DNA from: Natrialba asiatica DSM 12278
GTDB lineage: Archaea > Halobacteriota > Halobacteria > Halobacteriales > Natrialbaceae
Length of the DNA stretch: 51,134 nt
Direction: 5' to 3'
NCBI RefSeq assembly: GCF_000337555.1
Contig: NZ_AOIO01000030.1
Coordinates: 123,400 to 174,533, forward strand
A program made the translations under genes and the position numbers. Of this stretch, positions 31,349 through 40,159 are shown one piece after another (position 1 is the first letter of the stretch; the number at the start of each line of letters is the position of its first letter). Under the pieces are notes generated by a model that saw nothing but the letters and a program-made list of their open reading frames with translations, ran no database searches and was not told where the DNA came from.

Positions 31349-31478
31349 ACTGTGCGGCTCGAAGCCATGTTTGCGTACATTCTCACGGGATATAAACATC
31401 CCGCACGATTGATGAATCGAACCGTCCGCGTAGCGCCGCCGCTATCCGTCGAATTCGGCGGAATTACGAGGTGTAACA

Positions 31479-31721
31479 ATGGGGCTGCGTGACGACGATG
31501 AACCGGACACCGAACCGACCGAAACCCGGGCCGACGCGCACGAAAATCCCGGTGATGAACACGAGAATCCCGATAGCGCGGCCGACTCCGAGTTCAGAAC
31601 GTGCCCGCGGTGCGGGGAGCCGATCACGCGAACGACGATGATCGGCCCCACGGACGCGGTTGCGGGGCCGTGTGGGTGTCGCGTTGCGCCGCCCGTCCCG
31701 GAGCAATCCGACGAGACCTGA
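31479..31721 (+). CDS. Small single-zinc-ribbon protein
   Basis: The 80-residue protein has an acidic N-terminal 40 residues and then FRTCPRCGEPITRTTMIGPT followed by PCGCRVAP, giving a CxxC and CxC pair fit for one zinc. Such proteins are frequent in haloarchaea with mostly unknown roles. It stands at the right edge of the A+T-rich island, but its own codons are typical of the host. Confidence 0.7.
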   Translation: MGLRDDDEPDTEPTETRADAHENPGDEHENPDSAADSEFRTCPRCGEPITRTTMIGPTDAVAGPCGCRVAPPVPEQSDET

Positions 31722-31944
31722 CGTGAGTCGCGTGTAACGCCTTCCGGGGCCGTTGCACGCCCGTCGTCGGGTCGTGGCGGGAAATCGGATTTCGGTCGGT
31801 GTGCCCGGTGAGCGGAGACGATTGCCATCGGAGCCCTCACCGACCACCACCATCCACCACCGTTCGAAACCACGCATCGACCGGGATCCGAGCCGCAACT
31901 GCGACCCGAACGCTGCTGCTCCCCGTTCGCGACGGTCGGCGGAG
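31722..31944. other. Intergenic stretch between zinc-ribbon gene and the convergent small gene
   Basis: About 220 G+C-rich bases with no supported gene or RNA. Confidence 0.4.
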
Positions 31945-32142
31945 TCACTCGACCGGTTCCAGGTCGTCGATCGGATGCGGCTCGTCTTCGGCCTCGATTG
32001 CTCGCTCGAACGCGTACAAATCGTATTCTTCGCCGCGCGGTGCCGCCATTTCCGCCTGTATCCGGTGCATTTCCGGCGAAAGCGGGAGGTCCGGACGATC
32101 GAACGCCTCGCGGTCGGGAATCGACGGGTCTCGGTCGGCCAT
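31945..32142 (-). CDS. Small acidic conserved-looking protein
   Basis: The 65-residue protein starts at the ATG at 32142 (MADRDPSIPDREAFDRPD) and continues LPLSPEMHRIQAEMAAP and EEYDLYAFERAIEAEDE. It is acidic, Pro-containing and largely helical in the second half. No family recognised. Haloarchaeal composition and a clean start support coding. Confidence 0.6.
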   Translation of the reverse strand: MADRDPSIPDREAFDRPDLPLSPEMHRIQAEMAAPRGEEYDLYAFERAIEAEDEPHPIDDLEPVE

Positions 32143-32267
32143 AAACGTCGTTGAATACCTGTTCGGAGACACAGACGTAATACTGTGGGTAGCTATCGAT
32201 TCGCAGATACCGTGAGCCGGCGCTTCGGCGGTCGACAGGACGACAGCGGAGCGTTCTCGACGGCGAT

Positions 32268-33851
32268 TCAGTCCGCCTGCGACTCGCTCCCGCCGATCCA
32301 GCGGTCCCAGAACGTGTTGAACTCGGTTTCGTCCTCGGTCAGCCGATCGAGTTCAGCGAGGCCGCGCTCGGTACGGGTCCCCGGAATTGTGTTGTCGAGG
32401 ACGAGCGCGGCGAGGCCACCGATGGCCATGCCAGTTGAGCCGATAATGTAGATCGTGTCGACCACGGCGATGGCCGCGCCCTCGATAACGGGTACGAGGA
32501 CGGTGCCGGCGATGACGTCAGCGCTGAGTAGCGGGTCGATCGCGCCAGCGAGGCCGACGGCCTCGCGGAAGGTGATCGTGCTCTCGAAGTTGCCCATGTA
32601 CGACGGAATCGCGAGTCCGACGAAGAGGGCGAAGCCGACGACGAAGACGTTGCGCGAGGAGTCGAGGTCGACGTGTTTGAGGTTCCCGATGCCGACGGCG
32701 ACGATCTGGGCGAACATGGCGATGAAGAGGCCGCCGATGATGGGGTCGGGAATGGTCGCGATGAGCTGACCGAAGTAGCCGATGAAGCCGACGAGCAGCA
32801 TGATGACAGCCCCGAGCTGAACGACGTAGCGCGAGGCGACGCCGGTGAGGCCGATCGCGCCGATGTTCTCGGAGTAGGAGGTCGAGCCGCCGGTACCCAT
32901 GATGCCCGAGAAGACGTTCATCAGGCCCTCCATGCCGATGCCGTGGTTGATCCGCTTCTCGCTGGGTGCGGCGGCACCGGTCAGGTTCGCGACGGCGTAG
33001 TAGTCGCCGATGCTTTCGACGATCGAAGCGAGCACGCCGGCGAACATGCCGATGACGAACGCGGTCGTAACCTCGGGGGTACCCCACTGGAACGGCCGGA
33101 TCGGCAGGACGAGCGACGTGTTAGTAACGTCGCCCAGCGGGACGAAGCCGGGGTGGCCGCTGCCGAGGACGCCGGCCGCCGACAGCGCCGCGGCGACGAT
33201 CCATGAGATGCCGATTGCCAGGATGACCGGATACAATCTGAACGCCCGGTGTTTGAGATCGAGGTACTGCGAGAACAGCAGGATGAGCCCGAGCGTGAGC
33301 CCGAGGAGCCACCAACTCTGCTCCGGCGACGTGATCTGGTCGGCGTCGAACAGCGCCAGCCCGATCAGGGCGATGGTGGGCGCGATGGCGACCGGCGAGA
33401 GGTACCGCTGGAGTTTCCCGACCAAGCCGAAGTACCCCATCGCGACCTGGACGACCGCGGCGAGGATGATCGCACCCTGTAGCTGCACCAGTGCGGCCTG
33501 CCAGTCCCCGCCCGCGCCGCCGGCGGTGACGACGCCGATAATGGCGAGCGCGGGTGCGAGCATCGAGAACGGCGCGCCCTGGACAATTGGGTACCGGTTG
33601 CCGAACGTCGTCTGGGCGAGTGTCGCGATTCCCGAGACGACGAAGAAGGTCCCGATGAACTGCGGCCACAGTGGATCCGGCATCCCCATTGCATCCGCCA
33701 GAAACAGCGGCACGGCGATGTTCGCGCCGACCATCGTCAGATAGTGCTGGACGCCGAGCACGGCCGACTCGCCGAGCGGCGGCTGGTCGTCGATACCGTA
33801 CTCGATGTCGTCCGCGCCCGCTTTCCCCCCTGCTGTGTCTTCCCCCGTCAT
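32268..33851 (-). CDS. NCS2-family xanthine/uracil permease
   Basis: The 527-residue membrane protein has 12-14 helices and NCS2 signatures: SAVLGVQHYLTMVGANIAVPLFL at the N-terminus, GVFASIVESIGDYYAVANL-like text (here AGVLASIVESIGDYYAVANLTG), GMEGLMNVFSGIMGTGGSTSYSENIGAIGLTGVASR, and a C-terminal FNTFWDRWIGG tail. It imports a purine or uracil with H+ or Na+. No nucleobase-metabolism gene adjoins, so specificity is open. Confidence 0.93.
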   Translation of the reverse strand: MTGEDTAGGKAGADDIEYGIDDQPPLGESAVLGVQHYLTMVGANIAVPLFLADAMGMPDPLWPQFIGTFFVVSGIATLAQTTFGNRYPIVQGAPFSMLAPALAIIGVVTAGGAGGDWQAALVQLQGAIILAAVVQVAMGYFGLVGKLQRYLSPVAIAPTIALIGLALFDADQITSPEQSWWLLGLTLGLILLFSQYLDLKHRAFRLYPVILAIGISWIVAAALSAAGVLGSGHPGFVPLGDVTNTSLVLPIRPFQWGTPEVTTAFVIGMFAGVLASIVESIGDYYAVANLTGAAAPSEKRINHGIGMEGLMNVFSGIMGTGGSTSYSENIGAIGLTGVASRYVVQLGAVIMLLVGFIGYFGQLIATIPDPIIGGLFIAMFAQIVAVGIGNLKHVDLDSSRNVFVVGFALFVGLAIPSYMGNFESTITFREAVGLAGAIDPLLSADVIAGTVLVPVIEGAAIAVVDTIYIIGSTGMAIGGLAALVLDNTIPGTRTERGLAELDRLTEDETEFNTFWDRWIGGSESQAD

Positions 33852-33943
33852 CGTGAACTCACCGGATAACGCGCGAGCGCGCTCAAAGACGTGTTGATGT
33901 CCGCTCCGCTACACCGATTGTTGCCACTGACCAGACGGTGCAG

Positions 33944-34153
33944 CTACTCGCCGTCGTCGGAACGGCCGGGGTGGCCGTCCTGTTCGTACTCTCGCAACAC
34001 CGACGTGATCGTCCGTGAGACCTCTTCGAGAGCGACGGCGTTCGTCTTCCGGAGGTCGCCTTCCTGCGCCGCATCGAGGTGGCGAAGCGCCTCGCGGAGG
34101 TGATCGCCGATCTCGGTCTCGGTTGCAGTCTCGCTGTCGTGGTCGTCTGTCAT
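33944..34153 (-). CDS. Small helical acidic protein
   Basis: The 69-residue protein (ATG at 34153) reads MTDDHDSETATETEIGDHL then REALRHLDAAQEGDLRKTNA and VALEEVSRTITSVLREYEQ: two or three amphipathic helices with an acidic lead. It resembles small haloarchaeal hypothetical proteins. It lies divergently from cobB with about 240 bases between. Confidence 0.6.
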   Translation of the reverse strand: MTDDHDSETATETEIGDHLREALRHLDAAQEGDLRKTNAVALEEVSRTITSVLREYEQDGHPGRSDDGE

Positions 34154-34396
34154 AGTCGCACCCGGAACACGGTGTAGCCGATTCAGGCCGTTAAGTTCGT
34201 CGCCGGTACCGACGTGCCACGTCGCTCGGGCGAACGGTCGCCGTCGAATCTCCCCTCCCACCGACGAGTTCAAGTAGAGTTGCGCGAAGACAACCACAAT
34301 GGCAGACCGTCGTTCGCGACCGAGCGGAATCGCGGCGTACAGCAGTACCTATGCGGGACGGAACCGGGGCCGAGACTGGGTTTGGGGCCGAGTTCG

Positions 34397-35794
34397 ATGA
34401 AGGGGCTCGTGCTCGGCGGCGTCAGCTCCGGCGTCGGCAAGACGGTCGCGACGCTGGCGACGATACAGGCGCTCTCGGATGCGGGCCGCGAGGTGCAACC
34501 GGCGAAGGCGGGGCCGGACTTCATCGACCCGAGCCACCACGAGGCGGTCGCGGGTCGTCCCTCGCGAACGCTCGACCTGTGGCTCTGCGGGGCCGACGGG
34601 CTCCGACGGAACTACGCTCGCGCCGGTCTCGCCGACGGCGCACGCGCTGGCACCGCAACCGAACCCTCGACCCCAACCCCGGACATCTGCGTCGTCGAGG
34701 GCGTAATGGGGCTGTACGACGGCGACGCCTCGAGTTCGGCGATGGTCGCCGCTGAACTCGACCTGCCGGTCGTTCTCGTCGTCGACGCCAAAGCGGGCAT
34801 GGAAAGCGTGGCGGCGACCGCGCTCGGCTTTCGCGAGTACGCCGCCGAAATCGGCCGCGACATCGACGTGGCGGGGATCATCGCCCAGCGCGCCCACGGC
34901 GGCCGCCACGAACGGGGCGTTCGCGAGGCGCTCCCGGATGACCTCGAGTTCTTCGGGCGGATTCCGCCGAACGAGGCGCTCGAAATTCCCGACCGCCACC
35001 TCGGGCTCGAGATGGGGTCGGAGTCGGCGCTCCCGCGCGCGGCGCTCCGGGAGGCCGCCGAGACCCTGGAGACCGACCGATTGCTCGCGGCCGCCCGCGA
35101 ACCGACCGCGCCCGAGCGCGAGCGCGTTGATCCGACCGCCGTCGATGCGACGATCGCCGTGGCCAGCGATCGGGCCTTTTGCTTTCGATACCCCGCGACG
35201 ATCGAACGGCTCCGCGACCGCGCCGACCTCGTGACGTTCTCGCCGGTCGCCGGCGATCCCGTGCCGGACTGCGACGGCGTCTACCTCCCCGGCGGCTATC
35301 CCGAATTGCACGCCGCTGCACTCGAATCCGCGGGGACGCTCGCCGAACTCGGGGCGCGGGCGAGCGAGGGACTACCCGTCTTCGGCGAGTGCGGCGGCCT
35401 GATGGCGATGAGCCAGTCGCTGACCACGACTGGCGAAGACGACGCCGAGCGAGAACCCGGGACCGGGACGACCCACGAGATGGCCGGCATCCTGCCCGCG
35501 GACGTAACCATGCACGATCGCTACCAGTCGCTCGACCACGTCGAACTCGAGGCGATCGACGACACGCTGACCGCCCGCGCGGGCGAGACGATCCGTGGCC
35601 ACGAGTTCCACTACTCGAGCGCGACCGTCGACTCGGACGCGCGCTTCGCCTTCGAAACGGTCCGCGGATCGGGGATCGACGGCGACCACGACGGGCTCGT
35701 GGCGTATCACTCGCTCGGCACCTACGCTCACGTCCATCCCGAGAGCGGGGCGTTCGACCGGTTCCTCGAGTTCGCCGCCGGCACTCGCGAGTAG
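34397..35794 (+). CDS. cobB: Cobyrinate a,c-diamide synthase CobB/CbiA
   Basis: The 465-residue enzyme amidates the a and c side chains of cobyrinic acid in B12 synthesis using ATP and glutamine. The N-terminal P-loop is KGLVLGGVSSGVGKTVATLA, followed by KAGPDFIDPSHH and VVEGVMGLYDG. The C-terminal class I glutamine amidotransferase has its Cys in VFGECGGLMAMSQ (about residue 331) and a His in GTYAHVHPES. The ATG at 34397 starts exactly at the P-loop strand; longer frames upstream have no similarity. It is not adjacent to cbiX, about 29 kb away. Confidence 0.94.
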   Translation: MKGLVLGGVSSGVGKTVATLATIQALSDAGREVQPAKAGPDFIDPSHHEAVAGRPSRTLDLWLCGADGLRRNYARAGLADGARAGTATEPSTPTPDICVVEGVMGLYDGDASSSAMVAAELDLPVVLVVDAKAGMESVAATALGFREYAAEIGRDIDVAGIIAQRAHGGRHERGVREALPDDLEFFGRIPPNEALEIPDRHLGLEMGSESALPRAALREAAETLETDRLLAAAREPTAPERERVDPTAVDATIAVASDRAFCFRYPATIERLRDRADLVTFSPVAGDPVPDCDGVYLPGGYPELHAAALESAGTLAELGARASEGLPVFGECGGLMAMSQSLTTTGEDDAEREPGTGTTHEMAGILPADVTMHDRYQSLDHVELEAIDDTLTARAGETIRGHEFHYSSATVDSDARFAFETVRGSGIDGDHDGLVAYHSLGTYAHVHPESGAFDRFLEFAAGTRE

Positions 35795-35988
35795 GCGAGT
35801 GCAGCGCCCGCCGACCGGTTTCGTCCCGCCGTCGCCGCGGTGAACTCGGCGGTTCCGGTCACCGGTTCTCAGCGGCGACTGTCACGATCGCGGTACCGAT
35901 GGCGGAGAGAAACCCACGGATCGGCCAAAACGGGTGCACACGCAAGGGAAATTACCACAGCGCTGTTTCTCGTGTATTGTTCCAGATA

Positions 35989-37158
35989 ATGATAGATGGG
36001 ACAGACAGCGGCGACACCAGTAAACAGGCCGGCTCCAGAGGTGAGACGCGCGTGTGGGAGAGCGGCGGAGCCGGAGACGGAGATGAGTTCGGGTCGATGA
36101 ATACCGGACGGTTCGTAACTGATGGTGGCGAGGAGAGGGACGAGGATGCCCAGGCCGAAGACGAGAGCGGGACCTCCGACGACGGCGAAGCGGCCGACGA
36201 GGACCAGGAGCAACGGACCGAAGCTGAGGACGGGAACGAGGAGGCCGGTGACGAATCCGAGGCCGGCGGGGCCGAGGACGGTTCGGAGAGCGACGAGAGT
36301 GACGAGGGTGAGGGAGAAGACGAGGAGGGCGACGCCGAACGCGAGGAGCCGACCAGCGCCCACGTCGAGGACGCCGAAGACGTCTACCAGGACGACGAGG
36401 CGAGCGGCGTCCTCCACCTGGATCTCGACGGCCTGTTTCTCGATTTACTCGGGCTCGAGGTCAATCTGAATCCGGTCACGCTCGACGTGTCGGCCCGGCC
36501 GGGCGAGAACAACTTACTCGGTAATCTGCTTTCGAGCGTGACCGGGCTGTTGGACGGCCCAGCGGCGCTGTTGGACAAGGTCACGTCGCTGCTCAAAAAG
36601 CCGGTGAACATGGTACAGTCGGCGCTTGGAAAGCCGATCAACTGGCTGAAATCCGCTCCGGGTACCGCGCTCGACTGGCTCAAATCGCTCCCGGGGGCGC
36701 TGCTGGGCAGGGTGAAGTCGTTGCTCGGCGGACTTCGAAGCGGTGCGGACGGCGAGCAGGAACCTGAGGGCGACGAATCCGAGGGTGAAGACGAGGAGGC
36801 TGCGGCCGAAGACGGTGATAACGGCGAGAGCGACGGAGCCGAGGGTGAAGACGAGGATGCCCAGGCCGAAGACGGTGACAACGACGAGGGCGACGACTCC
36901 GACGCGGAAGACGGCGATGAAAGCGACGATACCGCGACGGATACCGGGCCGCTCGCCCCGATCACGAGTTCGCTTTCGTCGGCGGGAGACGCGGCGAAAC
37001 AGAAGGCGGTCGGGTTGCTCCCCGGTCTGCCGGTCGAGGAACTCATCGCGACGGTCGTCCGCGAGGTCATCAAGCAACTGGTCGAACGGGCGGAGACGGG
37101 TAGTGAGGAATCGAGCGGACAGGAATCTTCGAACGCCGACGCACAGCCGGAGGCCTAA
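35989..37158 (+). CDS. Acidic protein with LLGLEV domain and 11-residue amphipathic repeats
   Basis: The 389-residue protein (ATG at 35989) has an extremely acidic region to about residue 135. The motif LHLDLDGLFLDLLGLEVNL and LDVSARPGENNLLGNLLSSV follows (about 141-190), a pattern I have seen in secreted or surface proteins of bacteria and archaea. Five 11-residue repeats run from 193 to 247: ALLDKVTSLLK, KPVNMVQSALG, KPINWLKSAPG, TALDWLKSLPG and ALLGRVKSLLG. A second acidic tract and a C-terminal helix (VEELIATVVREVIKQLVERAE) complete it. No signal peptide is evident. The next gene starts two bases after its stop. Function unknown; amphipathic 11-mers suggest binding to a lipid or hydrophobic surface. 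Confidence 0.75.
   Translation: MIDGTDSGDTSKQAGSRGETRVWESGGAGDGDEFGSMNTGRFVTDGGEERDEDAQAEDESGTSDDGEAADEDQEQRTEAEDGNEEAGDESEAGGAEDGSESDESDEGEGEDEEGDAEREEPTSAHVEDAEDVYQDDEASGVLHLDLDGLFLDLLGLEVNLNPVTLDVSARPGENNLLGNLLSSVTGLLDGPAALLDKVTSLLKKPVNMVQSALGKPINWLKSAPGTALDWLKSLPGALLGRVKSLLGGLRSGADGEQEPEGDESEGEDEEAAAEDGDNGESDGAEGEDEDAQAEDGDNDEGDDSDAEDGDESDDTATDTGPLAPITSSLSSAGDAAKQKAVGLLPGLPVEELIATVVREVIKQLVERAETGSEESSGQESSNADAQPEA
36565..36729 (+). repeat. Five in-frame 33-base (11-residue) units
   Basis: Five consecutive 11-codon units share the pattern small-x-hydrophobic-x-x-hydrophobic-K/Q-S-hydrophobic-x-G. Periodicity is clear at the protein level but diverged at DNA level, so the array is old and maintained. 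Confidence 0.7.
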
Positions 37159-37160
37159 GT

Positions 37161-37721
37161 ATGAGCGCTGAGACAGATTCAGAGTCTGATTCTGACACGA
37201 ACATGGACACGGACACAGACACGGACGCAAACTCGGTAACGGAACGGATCGACTACGAAAAGATCGCCGAGAACGTCGATCTTCACGAACTGCTCGAAGG
37301 GACGGAGTGGGAGGACGAGATCGACGACGACAAACCGTTGGGAGAGGCGCTTGGCGCGTTACTCGGGGCGATTGTCGGACGCAAGCTCGGTGCGAGTCTC
37401 GGGCGGACGATCGGCGAACTCTCACTCGAGGAGATTCTCAACCGAAGCGAAGACGAGGGGTCGGAAGAAGCGGCCGAAGGCGAGGCTGACACTGCGGATA
37501 CTGAAGACACCGATGACGCCGAGGAGGGTGACGGAGACGCAGAGAGCGGAGACGGCGGGGAGGAGGCCGATGACGTGGAGCGTAACGGAGGTAACGACGA
37601 TTCGGGCGACGATGAAGACGAAGACGAAGATGGAGACGGGGACACCGACACAACCGACTCGAACGAGACCAGTGACGCCGAGAGTGACGACGGCGAAGAC
37701 ACCGATACAGAGGATGAATAA
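37161..37721 (+). CDS. Acidic protein with glycine-zipper helix, copy A
   Basis: The 186-residue protein starts two bases after the previous stop, behind a GGAGG ribosome site. An acidic lead (1-30) is followed by an ordered module: RIDYEKIAENVDLHELLEGTEW, then LGEALGALLGAIVGRKLGAS and LGRTIGELSLEEILNRS (about 59-95), a glycine-zipper helix pair. The last 90 residues are almost only Asp, Glu, Gly, Ser and Thr. The GRKLGASLGRTIG segment is clearly related to one in the next gene. The zipper may insert into a membrane or pack into a filament. No known family. Confidence 0.72.
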   Translation: MSAETDSESDSDTNMDTDTDTDANSVTERIDYEKIAENVDLHELLEGTEWEDEIDDDKPLGEALGALLGAIVGRKLGASLGRTIGELSLEEILNRSEDEGSEEAAEGEADTADTEDTDDAEEGDGDAESGDGGEEADDVERNGGNDDSGDDEDEDEDGDGDTDTTDSNETSDAESDDGEDTDTEDE

Positions 37722-37828
37722 CCGCACCCACCAGTCCCACCTCGATCCCTGCTCTCAGGCCCTTCAGCAGCGATACAACCACCAACGACACCGCCAGCAA
37801 CCCCTCCCCGCGAATCGAGGTGAGGCCC

Positions 37829-38701
37829 GTGAGTGAGGACACCGGGCTCCGGGAGCTCGTCGCCGAGGAAGTCACCGAACAACTCGACGTCGCCGACCTC
37901 ATCGACGGCGGTTCCATCGAGGACGGAATCGACGCCAGCGAAATCGGTGCCTCCGTCGGCCGTCGGTTCGGTGAGCAACTCGGGCGAACCATCGGTGCCT
38001 CCGTCGGTGGCGAAATTCACGACACGCTCTCGAGTGCGTTCGAGTCAGGGTCGGATGCGGCCGAAGGCGAAGGCGAAGACGAAGGTGAAGACGGGAACGG
38101 AGACGCAAAAACGGCAGCCGACAGCCTCACACTCAAACAACTCCTCGCTGAACTCGTCACGGCGATTCGGACCGGATTCGTGACGGCGCTCGACGATAGC
38201 AATGCGCGCGACTCGGTCGAGTCGATCGCCCAGAACGTCACCGAGGGTACCGGTCTCGAGGGCGTTTTCGAGACGAGTTCAGAAACCGAGCCGGCGCAGG
38301 AAGGGGAAGGAGAGGAGGAGAAAGCGGACGATGAGAGCAGTGACGAGGAGGCCGGGACTGATGACGAGGGTGACGAAGCCACCGACGCCGAGACTGAACT
38401 CGAGCAGGCACCGGAGGATCTAGAGAACCTTCGACGGGAGACGTTGGTGGACTTCCTGGGCGTGATGTCGTACCAGGATCTCCAGTCCGTTGCCAAGGAA
38501 GTCGGCGTCAAGGCGAATCTCAGCCGTGAGGAGATGACGGACGAGATTATCGAAACGGTGGCTGACGAGGAGGGCGATGGGGCGGACGGTGATGGAGGCG
38601 GAGAAGACGGGGATGCCGATGAGACGGACGGTGAGAGTGAGGAGGGCGATGGCGATAGTGACGACGGTGATGGCGGTGAAGGCGGGAGTGATACCGAGTA
38701 A
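37829..38701 (+). CDS. Acidic protein with glycine-zipper helix, copy B, and SAP-like domain
   Basis: The 290-residue protein uses the GTG at 37829 (MSEDTGLRELVAEEV), placed seven bases after GAGGTGA. Residues 1-70 hold VTEQLDVADLIDGG and IGASVGRRFGEQLGRTIGAS, paralogous to the previous gene's zipper. An acidic tract is followed by a helical part (LTLKQLLAELVTAIRTGFVTALDD), a second acidic tract, and a compact domain LRRETLVDFLGVMSYQDLQS plus VAKEVGVKANLSREEMTDEIIE that resembles a SAP/Rho-N helix-extended-helix fold. The final 45 residues are acidic. Function unknown. Confidence 0.72.
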   Translation: MSEDTGLRELVAEEVTEQLDVADLIDGGSIEDGIDASEIGASVGRRFGEQLGRTIGASVGGEIHDTLSSAFESGSDAAEGEGEDEGEDGNGDAKTAADSLTLKQLLAELVTAIRTGFVTALDDSNARDSVESIAQNVTEGTGLEGVFETSSETEPAQEGEGEEEKADDESSDEEAGTDDEGDEATDAETELEQAPEDLENLRRETLVDFLGVMSYQDLQSVAKEVGVKANLSREEMTDEIIETVADEEGDGADGDGGGEDGDADETDGESEEGDGDSDDGDGGEGGSDTE

Positions 38702-39251
38702 GTAATCGAACAACAGTGGTTGATGACCTGACTCGTTCAGCCGGAATACGCCCGAAAAGCGAAGCACTCGGTTCGGCAACTACGGGTGCGTACTGCCCAC
38801 TGGCTGTCCGTATACGCCGGTACGGTAGACGGATTGGGTTGTCGACTACACTCGCTGCGATACTGGTCATTCTTGCCTGTGCTACGGTAGAGACTATACC
38901 AAATAACCCCGATTAATACCATCACAAAATACAGCTCAAGGAAGTAATTTCGAGCTTTAAATCCAGGGTACCCCTTCGGGTCTCGAATTCTTCAGAACTG
39001 CGCGCCACATACATATCGACCATTCAAGTCGTGAAAGCTTCTCCCCTCTTGCACTATGTGCTGCTTACAAGAGACGGTATGCCGGTCGATGCTGAATACC
39101 GAAGCCGGACTCCCATCTCCTGGTATCGAGGACAGCGTGGTCCCGTTGTGGACTACCGAGTTCCGGTGGAAATCCAACCCCAACCCGGAACTGGCCGGGA
39201 AACGTTCACGACGCTCGCACCCGAGTACCCCACACAGACCGGGTGAGAATC
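38702..39251. other. 550-base partly A+T-rich gap in the acidic gene cluster
   Basis: The stretch around 38880-39050 is distinctly A+T-richer than its surroundings. Frames on both strands up to about 70 codons have no coding character. It holds the likely promoter region of the fourth cluster gene, but no clear TATA box at the proper distance was found. Confidence 0.4.
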
Positions 39252-40091
39252 ATGAGTGACACCACCGACCTCCGGACGCGGGTGACCGAGATACTCGAGA
39301 CGGCCGATGCCCAGGCGGGGTCGCTGGTCGACGGCGACGATTCCCCGACTGGGTCGACGGTGACGGCGGCTGCGGCCGATGCCAGCGACCTGCTCGCGTC
39401 GACCGACCCGCGGGAGCTACTCGAGGCGATCGGTCTGGGGACGCTGCCGGATGGAACGGAGCCGGAGACGCTCCCGGAGGCGATCACACACGGCGACCCG
39501 GCGCACGTCGAGGATCTCGAGCGCCTGTTGCGGCTCGCACGGCTCGACGAGCGTTCGGATGCGGAGACGCTGGACGACGCGGTCGGTGAACTGCAGGCGG
39601 CGATTCATGCAGACGGCGACACCGACGGCGATGGCGACCGGAGCGAAGACACATCCGAGAGCGACGCTACAGCCGCTGCAGCTGACGACGCGGACGCTGC
39701 TGACGACACTGACACCGATACCGACAGCGACGCACTCGAGTTCATCGAAGACGAACTCGGGTCGGCGGTGGGCGAGCGATTGGCGTCGTTTACCGAGGAT
39801 ATCGAGGGGTTACAGGAGCGACTCGCTGCGGCCGGCGTCGATGTCGGTGTGGGAGACGATGATGGGGAGGACGGGGGCGACGAGAGCGACGGCGACGGGA
39901 CTGGTGGTGACGATACCGATACCGATGACGGCCTTCTCGATCCGGATCTCAGTACGGATCTCGGTTCCGGTTCAGGCGACGAACGAACTTCGCGCGGCGT
40001 CGCCCGATACTCCACCGTCGCACCGCCACCGGGAGACCGCGCGGACATGAAGACGCCGACCCGGTTTTCGACGATGCCAAAACAGGACTGA
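39252..40091 (+). CDS. Acidic low-complexity protein, fourth of the cluster
   Basis: The 279-residue protein starts at the ATG at 39252 behind a GGTGAG (an upstream GTG is weaker). Residues 1-125 are moderately ordered: TDLRTRVTEILETADAQAGS, ASDLLASTDPRELLEAIGLG, HVEDLERLLRLARLDERSD. Acidic Asp/Thr/Ala tracts follow, around a short module LEFIEDELGSAVGERLASFT plus EDIEGLQERLAAAGVDVGVG that weakly echoes the zipper of the two genes before it. The C-terminal 45 residues are basic-leaning and Pro-rich (VARYSTVAPPPGDRADMKTPTRF), unlike the others. No known family. Confidence 0.7.
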   Translation: MSDTTDLRTRVTEILETADAQAGSLVDGDDSPTGSTVTAAAADASDLLASTDPRELLEAIGLGTLPDGTEPETLPEAITHGDPAHVEDLERLLRLARLDERSDAETLDDAVGELQAAIHADGDTDGDGDRSEDTSESDATAAAADDADAADDTDTDTDSDALEFIEDELGSAVGERLASFTEDIEGLQERLAAAGVDVGVGDDDGEDGGDESDGDGTGGDDTDTDDGLLDPDLSTDLGSGSGDERTSRGVARYSTVAPPPGDRADMKTPTRFSTMPKQD

Positions 40092-40159
40092 CCACCGGAC
40101 GCGCTGTCGATACCGAATCCGGGTTCACCTCTTTCACCGAGGACCGCATACGGGCCGGT

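Noticed and set aside
31051-31395. 114-codon plus-strand frame in the A+T-rich island
   Set aside because: No coding character, and it runs through the base-paired RNA candidate.
37401-37721. CRISPR-like or satellite repeats in the acidic tracts
   Set aside because: The repetition is only at the codon level (GAC/GAG/GGC/GAT). There is no regular spacer structure.
39031-39246. 71-codon frame in the gap of the acidic cluster
   Set aside because: Not acidic, poor codon bias for this genome, no upstream TATA box, and overlapped by equally good frames on the other strand.
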